33,481 nt of DNA from JBCCWF01 sp038520475 (GCA_038520475.1 JBCBLF010000023.1:1-33481); one strand, 5' to 3'. Counted from the first letter of the stretch, positions 8,394-17,063 are shown. The notes: generated from the sequence alone by a model not told the origin. Numbers and translations: made by a program.

Positions 8394-8933
8394 ATGTCTC
8401 GCATTGGCAAGAGACCTATTGAGATTCCTGCAAAGGTTTCAATTCAAATTAGTGGTCAAACAGTATCTGTTAAGGGTCCAAAAGGTGAGCTTTCCAGAAC
8501 TTTACCCTCTGAGGTTGAGGTTCTTCAGGAGGAGGCAGCTGTTTTGGTAAAGCGCCGTAACGAATCGCGAATTGCTCGTCAAAGACATGGTCTATCTCGC
8601 ACTCTAGTTTCAAATATGGTTGAAGGTGTCTCACAAGGTTTCCAGAAGAAGTTGGAAATTCAAGGTGTGGGGTATCGAGCACAAGTGCAGGGGAAAAACC
8701 TTATTCTCAATGTTGGTTATAGTAACCCTGTAGAAATTGTTCCACCCGCTGGCATTACTCTTAGTGTCGAAGCAAATACGAACGTGACCGTTAGCGGCAT
8801 TGATAAAGAAGTCGTTGGTAATACAGCTGCTCAAATTAGGGCCGTCCGCCCGCCAGAACCCTACAAAGGCAAAGGAATTCGATACGCTAATGAGATGGTT
8901 AGACGTAAAGCTGGTAAGTCAGGGAAGAAATAA
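8394..8933 (+). CDS. rplF: 50S ribosomal protein L6
   Basis: L6 sits near the GTPase-associated centre. The 179-residue product begins MSRIGKRPIEIPAKVSIQ and has the C-terminal signature RPPEPYKGKGIRYANEMV followed by RRKAGKSGKK. The reading frame is open back to 8304, but the ATG at 8394 is chosen: GAGGTGG at 8379-8385 is 8 bases before it and family homology begins there. The 107-base gap after rpsH is therefore non-coding. Confidence 0.97.
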   Translation: MSRIGKRPIEIPAKVSIQISGQTVSVKGPKGELSRTLPSEVEVLQEEAAVLVKRRNESRIARQRHGLSRTLVSNMVEGVSQGFQKKLEIQGVGYRAQVQGKNLILNVGYSNPVEIVPPAGITLSVEANTNVTVSGIDKEVVGNTAAQIRAVRPPEPYKGKGIRYANEMVRRKAGKSGKK

Positions 8934-8936
8934 GAC

Positions 8937-9299
8937 ATGAGACACATTCGTAAACAATCCACGCAGCGTCGCCATCGACGCATTCGTAGAAAAATATTTG
9001 GAACTCCAGAAAAACCTCGACTTGCCGTATTTAGATCGAATGAAAATATTTATGCCCAGTTGATTGATGATACTGGTCACTGTACCTTAGCTGCTGCCTC
9101 TACAGTCGAAGCAGATATTAAAAAGAATATTTCTAAGGGCAATACCTGCGAGGCTTCTAGTCAGGTCGGTAAGCTGTTGGCTCAGCGCTCTCTTGCAAAA
9201 GGCATTACGTCTGTTGTTTTTGATCGGGGCGGAAATTTATATCACGGTCGCGTCAAAGCTCTTGCGGATGCGGCGAGAGAGGAAGGGCTGCAATTTTAG
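8937..9299 (+). CDS. rplR: 50S ribosomal protein L18
   Basis: L18 binds 5S rRNA in the central protuberance with L5. The product has 120 residues: a basic N-terminus (RKQSTQRRHRRIRRKIFGT), then PEKPRLAVFRSNENIYAQLI and the end VFDRGGNLYHGRVKALADAA. It starts 3 bases after the rplF stop, so translation is likely coupled. Confidence 0.97.
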   Translation: MRHIRKQSTQRRHRRIRRKIFGTPEKPRLAVFRSNENIYAQLIDDTGHCTLAAASTVEADIKKNISKGNTCEASSQVGKLLAQRSLAKGITSVVFDRGGNLYHGRVKALADAAREEGLQF

Positions 9300-9382
9300 G
9301 TATTTGGTAAGAGAGTTGTATCTGTGATTTTCGGCAACGGCTGATCAGTCAAGACGGTAAGTATCAAAATCGGAGTTTTGAG

Positions 9383-9907
9383 ATGGCTACACGTGGCAAG
9401 AAAGGAAATAAAGCTAAGGAAAAAGAGTCAGAGTGGCAGGAGCGTGTCGTTCAAATTCGCCGTGTCACAAAGGTTGTGAAAGGTGGAAAGACTCTTAGCT
9501 TTAGGGCTGTCGTCGTGATTGGCAATGAGCGCGGGCAGGTTGGAGTTGGAGTTGGTAAGGCGAGTGACGTTATTGGAGCTGTTCGGAAAGGGGTGGCGGA
9601 CGCCAAGAAGCATCTCGCTGATGTACCTCTGACAAAAGCGAATTCTATTCCACACCCAACTAAGGGCATCAGTGGTGGAGCCCGCGTCATGATGCGCCCT
9701 GCTGGGCCTGGTACCGGTGTAATTGCTGGTGGAGCTGTACGAACAGTTCTTGAACTATCTGGAGTTCGCAACATTCTAGCCAAGCAGCTCGGCTCAAGCA
9801 GCCCACTCAACAACGCCCGTGCTGCTGTTGAAGCGCTTGAATCTCTTCGGACATTTGCTGATGTGGCTCAAGAGCGAGATATCTCTGTCGAACAACTGTA
9901 TGCTTAG
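9383..9907 (+). CDS. rpsE: 30S ribosomal protein S5
   Basis: S5 contributes to decoding fidelity and mRNA helicase activity. The double-stranded RNA-binding-like N-terminal domain contains WQERVVQIRRVTKVVKGGK and LSFRAVVVIGNERGQVGVGV; the C-terminal domain has GPGTGVIAGGAVRTVLELSG. The length of 174 residues is normal, with a Lys-rich start common in cyanobacteria. L30 (rpmD), which follows rpsE in many bacteria, is absent as expected for cyanobacteria. Confidence 0.97.
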   Translation: MATRGKKGNKAKEKESEWQERVVQIRRVTKVVKGGKTLSFRAVVVIGNERGQVGVGVGKASDVIGAVRKGVADAKKHLADVPLTKANSIPHPTKGISGGARVMMRPAGPGTGVIAGGAVRTVLELSGVRNILAKQLGSSSPLNNARAAVEALESLRTFADVAQERDISVEQLYA

Positions 9908-9996
9908 GCATCTGGGTTGCTGGTAAAGCTTTTTGGAAGAGAATAGGAACTTGTTTAGAAAGTAGTGGATTATTGCGTGGTACGGAGATTTTAAGT

Positions 9997-10443
9997 ATGC
10001 GATTACAAGACCTAGCACCCAAAAATGGTTCTAAAAAGCGGCAGCGGCGAATTGGTCGCGGTATTTCTGCTGGACAAGGCGCAAGTGGCGGTTTTGGAAT
10101 GCGTGGACAGAAGTCTCGCTCCGGACGAAGCACGAGACCAGGGTTTGAAGGTGGGCAATTGCCTCTCTATCGGCGAATACCAAAACTCAAACACTTCACT
10201 GTAATTAATCGAAAGCAGTACACTCTCATTAACGTTGGTCAGCTTTCAGAACTCCAGCCAAACTCTGAAGTTACGCTTGACTCTCTGATTGAGGCTGGGA
10301 TCTTAACAACGAACGATGGCCCTTTGAAGGTTCTTGGGCATGGAACGTTGACGATTCCCTTGACTGTTTTTGCTGAAGCTTTTACAGAATCGGCTAAGCA
10401 GAAGGTTGAATCTGCCGGAGGCACTTGCAACCCACCGCGATAG
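9997..10443 (+). CDS. rplO: 50S ribosomal protein L15
   Basis: L15 is a late-assembly 50S protein with a long basic extension into 23S rRNA. It begins MRLQDLAPKNGSKKRQRR and carries GRGISAGQGASGGFGMRGQK and RPGFEGGQLPLYRRIPKL. The product has 148 residues. A TTG at 9973 keeps the frame open, but ACGGAGA at 9982-9988, nine bases before the ATG at 9997, decides the start. It is followed by secY after 100 bases. Confidence 0.97.
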   Translation: MRLQDLAPKNGSKKRQRRIGRGISAGQGASGGFGMRGQKSRSGRSTRPGFEGGQLPLYRRIPKLKHFTVINRKQYTLINVGQLSELQPNSEVTLDSLIEAGILTTNDGPLKVLGHGTLTIPLTVFAEAFTESAKQKVESAGGTCNPPR

Positions 10444-10543
10444 GAGGTCCGGACCGATGTTTCAAGAAGTTTATATAGAGCGTTATTCTATTAAAGGATG
10501 TACTTATCGGCGTAAGTTTCGATGAGTTTAGTTGGAGAAGTTT

Positions 10544-11851
10544 ATGGTAGTCAGCAGAGATAAGTCACCGACTGCTCAAGAGACATTTATGCAAATGGCT
10601 CAAGCAGCAGGATTAAGAAGTCGGCTCATCCTAACTGTAGGAATGCTTATTCTAGTCAGGTTAGGTGTTTTCATACCTGTACCTGGGATTGATCGCCGAG
10701 CTTTTCAGAGTGCGATCAGTTCAAGTGGTGTTGGTGGCATTATCAGCTTCCTCGACATCTTTTCAGGAGGAGGTCTATCCTCTCTTGGAATTTTTGCGTT
10801 GGGCATTCTTCCCTACATTAATGCCTCGATCATTATGCAGCTATTAACGGCTGCAATTCCAAGTTTGGAAGATTTACAGAAAAAGGAAGGTGAAGCTGGG
10901 CGCCGTAAGATATCTCAAATCACTCGCTACGTTGCTCTGGGTTGGGCGGTATTGCAGAGTATTGGTATTGCTTTATTTGTCAATGCGTTCGCTGAGAGCT
11001 CTGGCAGTGCTTTTGTTGTGCAAACGGTTTTAGCTCTTACAGCGGGATCGATGTTTGTGATGTGGGTTGGGGAACTGGTTACTGAGAAGGGTGTTGGAAA
11101 TGGTGCTTCATTGCTCATTTTTGTAAACATTGTTTCGACTCTGCCACGTTCTCTAGGGAGTACGATTCAACAGGCGCAAAGCGGCGATCGCGGTACTGTC
11201 GGTGGTATTGTCATTCTTCTGTTTGTGTTCCTCGTCATGATTGTCGGTATCGTTTTTGTACAGGAAGGTACTCGTCGAATTCCCATTGTTTCAGCACGCC
11301 GACAGGTGGGTCGACGAACCTATTTAGAGAAGAGTAGCTACCTTCCGTTGAGACTTAATCAAGGCGGAGTGATGCCTATCATTTTTGCTTCGGCAGTCTT
11401 GATTTTGCCAGCTTCGTTAACGCAGTTTTTCCAAAATGAGACGTTGACGAATGTTGTTACTCAGTTGACTCCAGGCACGTGGATATATGTTGTGGTCTAC
11501 TTGTCACTCATTTTATTCTTCAGTTATTTCTATGCATCTCTAATTGTGAATCCGGTTGATATGTCTCAGAACCTAAAGAAAATGGGGTCTAGCATACCTG
11601 GAATTCGACCGGGTAAAGCAACTAGTGAATATCTAACCCGAGTTCTTAACCGATTAACTCTGTTAGGTGCTGTTTTCTTGGGTTTAGTTGCTATTATCCC
11701 TACTGCTGTTGAAAGCGCAACTGAGGTTAGGACGTTTCAAGGACTTGGGGCGACGTCACTTCTTATTCTTGTTGGTGTTGCTATCGATACTGCGAAGCAG
11801 ATTCAGACCTACGTCATCTCTCAACGATATGAAGGTATGGTCAAACAATGA
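10544..11851 (+). CDS. secY: Preprotein translocase subunit SecY
   Basis: SecY is the protein-conducting channel of the Sec translocon; in cyanobacteria it serves both plasma and thylakoid membranes. The 435 residues contain about ten hydrophobic segments, a plug region near FLDIFSGGGLSSLGIFALG, and the signature GILPYINASIIMQLLT. The cytosolic loop has VQEGTRRIPIVSARRQVG, the ribosome and SecA contact region. The ATG at 10544 is chosen over an upstream in-frame TTG because GGAG lies about 6 bases before it. The gene is followed directly by infA; adk, often found here, is missing. Confidence 0.98.
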   Translation: MVVSRDKSPTAQETFMQMAQAAGLRSRLILTVGMLILVRLGVFIPVPGIDRRAFQSAISSSGVGGIISFLDIFSGGGLSSLGIFALGILPYINASIIMQLLTAAIPSLEDLQKKEGEAGRRKISQITRYVALGWAVLQSIGIALFVNAFAESSGSAFVVQTVLALTAGSMFVMWVGELVTEKGVGNGASLLIFVNIVSTLPRSLGSTIQQAQSGDRGTVGGIVILLFVFLVMIVGIVFVQEGTRRIPIVSARRQVGRRTYLEKSSYLPLRLNQGGVMPIIFASAVLILPASLTQFFQNETLTNVVTQLTPGTWIYVVVYLSLILFFSYFYASLIVNPVDMSQNLKKMGSSIPGIRPGKATSEYLTRVLNRLTLLGAVFLGLVAIIPTAVESATEVRTFQGLGATSLLILVGVAIDTAKQIQTYVISQRYEGMVKQ

Positions 11852-11888
11852 TGTTGGAGGGATCACCGGATTTAGGAGGACTTGAGGT

Positions 11889-12113
11889 TTGTCTAAGCAA
11901 GATTTGATTGAGATGGAAGGGACTGTGACCGATTCGCTTCCAAATGCAATGTTCAGAGTTGATCTGGATAATGGATTTAATGTTCTGGCTCACATCTCTG
12001 GAAAAATTCGACGAAATTACATCAAAATACTCCCCGGCGATCGCGTGAAAGTGGAGCTGACTCCATACGATTTAACGAAGGGTCGTATTACGTATCGATT
12101 ACGTAAAAAGTAA
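11889..12113 (+). CDS. infA: Translation initiation factor IF-1 (TTG start)
   Basis: IF-1 is a single OB-fold that blocks the 30S A site during initiation. The 74-residue protein reads (M)SKQDLIEMEGTVTDSLPNAM and ends GDRVKVELTPYDLTKGRITY followed by RLRKK, complete for the family. The start codon is TTG at 11889, with AGGAGG at 11874-11879, 9 bases upstream; there is no in-frame ATG that would preserve the conserved N-terminus. It is 37 bases after secY. Confidence 0.95.
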   Translation: MSKQDLIEMEGTVTDSLPNAMFRVDLDNGFNVLAHISGKIRRNYIKILPGDRVKVELTPYDLTKGRITYRLRKK

Positions 12114-12164
12114 ATCTACCTCCAATTCATAGGCAAAGATTCTGGAAGAACTCATTAGGAAATC

Positions 12165-12278
12165 ATGAAAGTTAGACCGTCTGTGCGAAAAATGTGTGAG
12201 AAATGTCGAGTTATTAAGCGTCGTGGACGTGTGATGGTCATTTGCCCGAACCCAAAGCATAAGCAACGTCAGGGGTAA
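12165..12278 (+). CDS. rpmJ: 50S ribosomal protein L36
   Basis: A 37-residue protein beginning MKVRPSVRKMCEKCRVIKRR and ending MVICPNPKHKQRQG. The zinc-ribbon residues are present: the C-x-x-C pair in MCEKC, a third cysteine in VICPN and the histidine in PKHKQ, which marks the zinc-binding (C+) form. Its small size hides it from simple ORF lists. It lies between infA and rpsM, the conserved position at the head of the alpha operon. Confidence 0.97.
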   Translation: MKVRPSVRKMCEKCRVIKRRGRVMVICPNPKHKQRQG

Positions 12279-12328
12279 GTGGTTTTACTCTCGATGCGAA
12301 TTAAGAATTTTAAGAAGGAGGCAGAAGA

Positions 12329-12709
12329 GTGGCTAGAGTAGCTGGGGTTGACTTACCGCGCGATAAGCGCATTGAGATAGGCTTGACGTATATCTATGGT
12401 ATTGGTCTATCGAGATCCAAAGAAATTTTGGGAAAGACGGGAATAAATCCTGATATTCGTGTTCGAGACTTGTCAGATGCGGATGTTGTTGCATTACGAG
12501 GCTTGATTGAAGAAGATTATCAGGTTGAAGGTGACTTAAGACGTTGGGAATCAATGAACATCAAGCGATTGATGGATATTGGCACTTATCGAGGTCGTCG
12601 TCATCGCATGGGCTTACCTGTTCGAGGTCAACGCACTCGAACTAACAGCAGAACTCGGCGGGGAGCCAAGAGAACAGTAGCTGGTAAGAAAAAAGCTCCT
12701 AAGAAGTAG
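12329..12709 (+). CDS. rpsM: 30S ribosomal protein S13
   Basis: S13 lies in the 30S head, contacts the P-site tRNA and bridges to L5. The start is GTG at 12329 with AAGGAGG at 12315-12321. The 126 residues include ARVAGVDLPRDKRIEIGLTY, IYGIGLSRSKEIL and the C-terminal signature HRMGLPVRGQRTRTNSRTRR with a basic Lys-rich tail. The order rpmJ-rpsM-rpsK-rpoA-rplQ is the usual alpha operon; rpsD is not in it, as in other cyanobacteria. Confidence 0.97.
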   Translation: MARVAGVDLPRDKRIEIGLTYIYGIGLSRSKEILGKTGINPDIRVRDLSDADVVALRGLIEEDYQVEGDLRRWESMNIKRLMDIGTYRGRRHRMGLPVRGQRTRTNSRTRRGAKRTVAGKKKAPKK

Positions 12710-12782
12710 AAGCTTTTTGAAAGAGACGTTACTATCAGTTGATCACGGAAGAATTTATAAGCTTTAGGAATCTTCATTAGTT

Positions 12783-13178
12783 ATGGCAAGGCAAATTGGT
12801 CGAAAATCTGGCCCAAAGAAGCAAAAAAAGAACGTGCCTAGCGGTGTTGCGCACATTTGTTCGACATTCAACAACACGATTGTGACCATCACAGATACTC
12901 GTGGAGAAGCAATTTCTTGGGCTTCTGCGGGTTCAAGTGGGTTTAAAGGTGCGAAAAAGGGTACTCCATTTGCTGCTCAAACTGCTGCTGATTCTGCGGG
13001 CCGACGTGCAGTTGATCAAGGTATGCGTCAGGTTGAGGTCATGGTGAGCGGCCCTGGAGCCGGGAGAGAGACGGCAATTCGTGCTCTCCAGGGAGCAGGT
13101 CTAGAGATTACTCTAATCCGAGATGTAACTCCAATTCCCCATAATGGCTGCCGCCCTCCTAAAAGAAGGCGTGTTTAG
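12783..13178 (+). CDS. rpsK: 30S ribosomal protein S11
   Basis: S11 forms part of the 30S platform and the mRNA exit channel. The 131-residue protein includes GVAHICSTFNNTIVTITDTR, SSGFKGAKKGTPFAAQTAAD and the terminal signature DVTPIPHNGCRPPKRRRV. All family features are present at normal length. It is 73 bases downstream of rpsM and 63 bases upstream of rpoA. Confidence 0.98.
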   Translation: MARQIGRKSGPKKQKKNVPSGVAHICSTFNNTIVTITDTRGEAISWASAGSSGFKGAKKGTPFAAQTAADSAGRRAVDQGMRQVEVMVSGPGAGRETAIRALQGAGLEITLIRDVTPIPHNGCRPPKRRRV

Positions 13179-13241
13179 AGATCGTGGTTGGTGTGATTGT
13201 GCAGATATCTGTTACCCGAGGGATGAAGCAAGAGGCTAAGA

Positions 13242-14189
13242 ATGGTTCAATTTCAAGTTGAGTGTATTGATTCTGATGTTGATTCGAGTCAGAATCTTTT
13301 CGGACGTTTTGTCATCGAACCTCTGGAGCGTGGTCAAGGCATTACAGTTGGAAACGCACTGAGGAGAGTTCTGCTGTCCAATCTTCAGGGTACAGCTGTA
13401 ACTGCGGTTAGGATTGCTGGTGTTACACACGAATTTGCGACCGTTCCGGGTGTTAGAGAGGACGTCCTTGATATCCTACTCAACATGAAAGAGATTGTTC
13501 TTAAGAGCTATTCTCAACAGCCTCAAATTGGTCGATTGGTCGTTCAAGGCCCTGAAACAGTGACTGCGGCGCATTTGGAACTTCCAGCTGAGGTGGAAGT
13601 GATTGATCCAAACCATTACATCGCTACGGTTTCAGAAGGTGCAACTCTCGAAATGGAGTTTCGTATTGAGGTTGGTGTAGGTTATCGATATATCGACCGG
13701 AGTCAAGATGAGACATCAGCTCTTGATTTTCTTCAAATTGACTCTGTATTTATGCCAGTTCGCAAAGTAAATTATTCTGTCGATAGTGCTAGGGCAGGTG
13801 GTTCTCGCGAATCTGATCGCTTATCGCTCGAACTTTGGACAAATGGTAGCCTTTCGCCACAAGACGCACTTAGCCAAGCAGCCAGCATTCTCGTGGATCT
13901 GTTTAACCCCCTCAAAGATGTGACGTTTGCTCCAGTTGAGGATGGCGAAGTACCCGACGAGAATCCTGAAAGCCAGATTCCAATCGAAGAGCTGCAACTT
14001 TCGGTGCGAGCTTATAACTGCTTGAAGCGTGCTCAGATTAATTCAGTTGCTGATCTGCTGGACTATACCCAAGAAGATTTGCTAGAAATCAAGAATTTTG
14101 GAGCCAAGTCTGCTGAGGAAGTGATTGAAGCGCTGCAAGATCGGCTAGGAATTACGTTACCACACGAAAAATCTTCTAAAACGCCTTAG
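13242..14189 (+). CDS. rpoA: DNA-directed RNA polymerase subunit alpha
   Basis: The alpha subunit dimerises to nucleate RNA polymerase assembly. The N-terminal domain (about 1-230) shows GRFVIEPLERGQGITVGNAL followed by RRVLLSNLQGTAVTAVRI. After an acidic linker (DGEVPDENPESQIPIEELQL), the C-terminal domain (about 250-305) has YNCLKRAQINSVADLL and IKNFGAKSAEEVIEAL, a helix-hairpin-helix unit that contacts UP elements and activators. The length of 315 residues is typical. It follows the small-subunit genes in the alpha operon. Confidence 0.98.
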   Translation: MVQFQVECIDSDVDSSQNLFGRFVIEPLERGQGITVGNALRRVLLSNLQGTAVTAVRIAGVTHEFATVPGVREDVLDILLNMKEIVLKSYSQQPQIGRLVVQGPETVTAAHLELPAEVEVIDPNHYIATVSEGATLEMEFRIEVGVGYRYIDRSQDETSALDFLQIDSVFMPVRKVNYSVDSARAGGSRESDRLSLELWTNGSLSPQDALSQAASILVDLFNPLKDVTFAPVEDGEVPDENPESQIPIEELQLSVRAYNCLKRAQINSVADLLDYTQEDLLEIKNFGAKSAEEVIEALQDRLGITLPHEKSSKTP

Positions 14190-14252
14190 CTACTCTAGAG
14201 TATTTGGCTTTACTTCTATTAAATCTTTTGAAACGTTTATTTATTGATTATC

Positions 14253-14603
14253 ATGCGTCACGGTCGTCGTGTTCCACAACTTGGAAAACCTGCGGATCAA
14301 CGTAGAGCTCTCTTGAGGTCTTTGACAACTGAATTGATCCGACATGGTCGAATTAAGACAACAACAGCCCGTGCAAAGGCTGTTCGCTCTGAAGCTGAGC
14401 GAATGATTTCTCTTGCGAAAGATGGCTCTTTGAATGCTCGTCGAAAAGCAATTGGTTATCTTTTCGATAAGCAGCTCGTTCATTCGCTCTTTGCTGCGGC
14501 AGATGAACGTTATGGCGATCGCCAAGGTGGCTATACGCGTGTCGTTCGTACGATTAAACGCCGTGGCGATGGTGCGGAAATGGCAATTATTGAGCTGATT
14601 TAG
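14253..14603 (+). CDS. rplQ: 50S ribosomal protein L17
   Basis: L17 is a 50S protein near the tunnel exit. The 116-residue product starts MRHGRRVPQLGKPADQRRAL and has LTTELIRHGRIKTTTARAKA. The frame extends to a TTG at 14244, but the family begins at the ATG at 14253. No clear Shine-Dalgarno is seen, so translation may depend on rpoA. It is followed 28 bases later by truA. Confidence 0.97.
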   Translation: MRHGRRVPQLGKPADQRRALLRSLTTELIRHGRIKTTTARAKAVRSEAERMISLAKDGSLNARRKAIGYLFDKQLVHSLFAAADERYGDRQGGYTRVVRTIKRRGDGAEMAIIELI

Positions 14604-14631
14604 TTCTTCATTGTGTTTATGGGCAGTTGCG

Positions 14632-15474
14632 ATGTCACAGGTTTGGGCTGACTTTCCTGAAGCGCATGTTTCAGCGACGACCCAGCGTGTTGCCATGATT
14701 GTCCAGTATGTGGGTACACATTTGCATGGCTGGCAGCGCCAGCCCAATGGTCGAACTGTTCAGCAAGAAATTGAGGATGTTTTAGAATCCCTGTTTGCTC
14801 GACAGATTGTTGTTCATGGATCGGGGCGGACTGATGCGGGTGTGCATGCTGCTGCTCAGGTCGCTCACTTCGAAGCCCCATCTCGAGTTCCTGACTATCG
14901 ATGGCCTGGAATATTGAACAGTCGCTTGCCGAAGGATATTGTTGTTCGAGCTTCATCAAAGGTTAAAGATAGCTGGCATGCCCGCTTTTCAGCTATTTAT
15001 CGGCGGTACCGATACACAATCTACACAGGACAAGCCCCGAATTTGTTTGTTAGACCATTTTGTTGGCACTTTTATCGATCAGTTCTAGACGAAAAGGCGA
15101 TGTTGATGGCATTGCAACCTATGATTGGAACGCATCACCTTTCAGCTTTTCATCGGAGCGGATCGAGTCGCCCACATTCATGGGTCGAGACTCATGATGT
15201 GTCTTGTTGCCGTGATGGGGAATTCATTCGTATCGAGATACAAGCTGGCGGGTTTCTGTATGGTATGGTGCGTCTTCTTGTTGGTTTGCTCGTTGATGTT
15301 GGGAGAGGTGTTCTCTCTGTTAGTGAGTTTACGGAGATTTGGAAGTCGGAGCGTCGCGATCGTGTGCGATATGCTGCTCCACCTGAGGGATTATGTTTAC
15401 TCAGAGTTGGGTATGAAGACTTTCCTTTTTCACCTGAAATTTGGTACAATAGTCAACCGCTGCTGAAATTATAA
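14632..15474 (+). CDS. truA: tRNA pseudouridine(38-40) synthase TruA
   Basis: TruA converts uridines 38-40 in the tRNA anticodon stem-loop to pseudouridine. The catalytic aspartate is Asp68 in GSGRTDAGVHAAAQVAHF. Other family motifs are QYVGTHLHGWQRQPNGRTVQ, FSAIYRRYRYTIYTG and GGFLYGMVRLLVGLLVDVGR. The product is 280 residues from the ATG at 14632; the frame is open to a TTG at 14611, which would add a non-conserved tail. The position between rplQ and rplM is conserved in cyanobacteria, coupling tRNA modification to ribosome synthesis. Confidence 0.95.
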   Translation: MSQVWADFPEAHVSATTQRVAMIVQYVGTHLHGWQRQPNGRTVQQEIEDVLESLFARQIVVHGSGRTDAGVHAAAQVAHFEAPSRVPDYRWPGILNSRLPKDIVVRASSKVKDSWHARFSAIYRRYRYTIYTGQAPNLFVRPFCWHFYRSVLDEKAMLMALQPMIGTHHLSAFHRSGSSRPHSWVETHDVSCCRDGEFIRIEIQAGGFLYGMVRLLVGLLVDVGRGVLSVSEFTEIWKSERRDRVRYAAPPEGLCLLRVGYEDFPFSPEIWYNSQPLLKL

Positions 15475-15589
15475 TGCTTCCTCAGTGGGTGAGATAATCA
15501 TCTGGTGGTGATGCGATAAGGTTGCCTTTTAAGCCTCTGCCATGTTGCTAAGAAGCTGCAGTGTTTAAGAATCTATCGAATCAAAACAA

Positions 15590-16051
15590 ATGGCTATGAG
15601 TAAGACCTATCTGCCCGCTGTAGGGGGCTTTGAGAAAAAATGGTATGTCGTTGATGCGAGCGGTCAGCGACTTGGACGTCTTGCGACTGAAATTGCTTCA
15701 GTCTTGAGAGGGAAGAATAAGCCCATTTATTCTCCTCATATGGATACTGGGGATTTTGTGATTGTCATCAACGCCGACAAAATTGATGTTACGGGTCGGA
15801 AGAGAGAGCAGAAGCTGTATCGACGCCATTCTGGTCGTCCTGGTGGGATGAAGGTTGAAACGTTTGATAAACTCCAGGCGCGCATTCCTGAACGGATTGT
15901 TGAAAAGGCTGTTAAAGGAATGCTGCCGAAGAATGCTCTAGGCCGTCAATTATTTACCAAGCTTAAAGTCTATAAGGGTGCTGAGCATCCCCATCAAGCA
16001 CAAAAACCTGAAGTATTGTCGATTCAAACTGTTCCAGGAGGAAATGAGTAA
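15590..16051 (+). CDS. rplM: 50S ribosomal protein L13
   Basis: L13 is an early-assembly 50S protein. Motifs are KKWYVVDASGQRLGRLATEI, TGDFVIVINADKIDVTGRKR and the signature AVKGMLPKNALGRQLFTKLK. The product has 153 residues from the ATG at 15590; a second ATG at 15596 (MSKTYLP) is equally compatible with homology and neither has a clear ribosome-binding site. The stop TAA overlaps the rpsI start as TAATG at 16051. Confidence 0.97.
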   Translation: MAMSKTYLPAVGGFEKKWYVVDASGQRLGRLATEIASVLRGKNKPIYSPHMDTGDFVIVINADKIDVTGRKREQKLYRRHSGRPGGMKVETFDKLQARIPERIVEKAVKGMLPKNALGRQLFTKLKVYKGAEHPHQAQKPEVLSIQTVPGGNE

Positions 16052-16464
16052 TGCAGGCTGACGGTAAATCAGATAAAGTTGTTTATTGGGGAACTGGACG
16101 TCGGAAGTCTTCTGTTGCTCGAGTTCGACTTGTTCCTGGAAATGGAAATCTTGTTGTTAACGGGCGACCTGGAGATCTTTATCTTCAATTTAATCCCAGT
16201 TATTTAGCTGCGGCTAAGGCTCCTCTTGAGACGCTGGGCTTAGAAGGTGAATATGACATCTTAGTGAATGTGAACGGTGGTGGTCTGACGGGTCAAGCTG
16301 ACTCTATTAAACTGGGTGTTGCAAGAGCTCTATGTGAACTTGATCCTGAAAATCGCAAGCCTCTTAAGCTTGAAGGATATTTGCGCCGCGACTCTCGTTC
16401 TAAGGAACGCAAGAAATATGGCCTTCACAAAGCACGTAAGGCTCCTCAATTCTCCAAGCGTTAA
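16051..16464 (+). CDS. rpsI: 30S ribosomal protein S9
   Basis: S9 reaches the P site of the 30S subunit with its C-terminal tail. The 137 residues include WGTGRRKSSVARVRLVPGNG, VNGGGLTGQADSIKLGVARA and the terminal KYGLHKARKAPQFSKR, ending in the conserved basic Lys-Arg that contacts tRNA. The start overlaps the rplM stop by one base, and GGAGG lies just upstream. Confidence 0.98.
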   Translation: MQADGKSDKVVYWGTGRRKSSVARVRLVPGNGNLVVNGRPGDLYLQFNPSYLAAAKAPLETLGLEGEYDILVNVNGGGLTGQADSIKLGVARALCELDPENRKPLKLEGYLRRDSRSKERKKYGLHKARKAPQFSKR

Positions 16465-16541
16465 TGTTGAACTGATTTTCATCAGGTTAATTGAATTAAC
16501 TAATCGTTGTAGCAGAAAATTTTTTACCAGGAGAAGTAGCT

Positions 16542-16787
16542 ATGCCAAAGGATGGAATTCACCCTGAATGGTACCCAGAGGCCAAGGTATATTGCAATGG
16601 CGAGCTTGTTGCGACGATGGGCTCAACTCAGCCTGAGATTTATGTTGATGTTTGGTCTGGTAATCATCCATTCTTCACGGGTACTCAAAAGATTATTGAT
16701 ACGGAAGGACGGGTCGAGCGTTTCCTTCGCAAATATGGGATGTCAGACGGTAGTCAGACTTCGAAATCTTCTGATACTGATAAGTAG
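16542..16787 (+). CDS. rpmE: 50S ribosomal protein L31
   Basis: L31 is a flexible inter-subunit bridge protein. The 81 residues include HPEWYPEAKVYCNGELVA and HPFFTGTQKIIDTEGRVERF. In zinc-binding L31, four cysteines hold a metal; here only Cys18 remains and the second pair is replaced by Trp and Asn (DVWSGNHPFF), so this is a non-zinc form, as is usual in cyanobacteria. The Ser-rich tail (SDGSQTSKSSDTDK) is variable. It is the last gene before the terminator at 16873. Confidence 0.96.
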   Translation: MPKDGIHPEWYPEAKVYCNGELVATMGSTQPEIYVDVWSGNHPFFTGTQKIIDTEGRVERFLRKYGMSDGSQTSKSSDTDK

Positions 16788-16872
16788 CTCTCATTGATAG
16801 AAGCGACATTGGACAGTAGAGCATTAGATTTATTCTTCTACCAAATTTTTGTCGAATAATTAAACGAAACTG

Positions 16873-16907
16873 TAGTCTCTGGGAATTATTTTCAGAGGCT
16901 AGTTTTT
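16873..16907 (+). terminator. Intrinsic terminator ending the ribosomal supercluster
   Basis: A 9-bp stem, TAGTCTCTG at 16873-16881 pairing with CAGAGGCTA at 16893-16901 (one G-U pair), has an 11-base loop and is followed by GTTTTT. It lies 86 bases after the rpmE stop and is the first strong intrinsic terminator seen downstream of rplC. Confidence 0.8.
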
Positions 16908-17063
16908 ATTGAATGTGCGTATGGATTGACGAAAGCGGCATTCTGAAAACAGCTATTAATTTTTTCCGATTTGACCTGTTATTTTCCTTACAATGAGTAG
17001 CAGCGCGATCGCTATATATTGCTGTTTCGCGCTTGACGTCGTTACTGATGGGTTGGTGTTGTT

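Noticed and set aside
16971..16994. TTGACC and TACAAT as a promoter for prfA
   Set aside because: The two hexamers are only 12 bases apart, too short for a sigma-70 type promoter.
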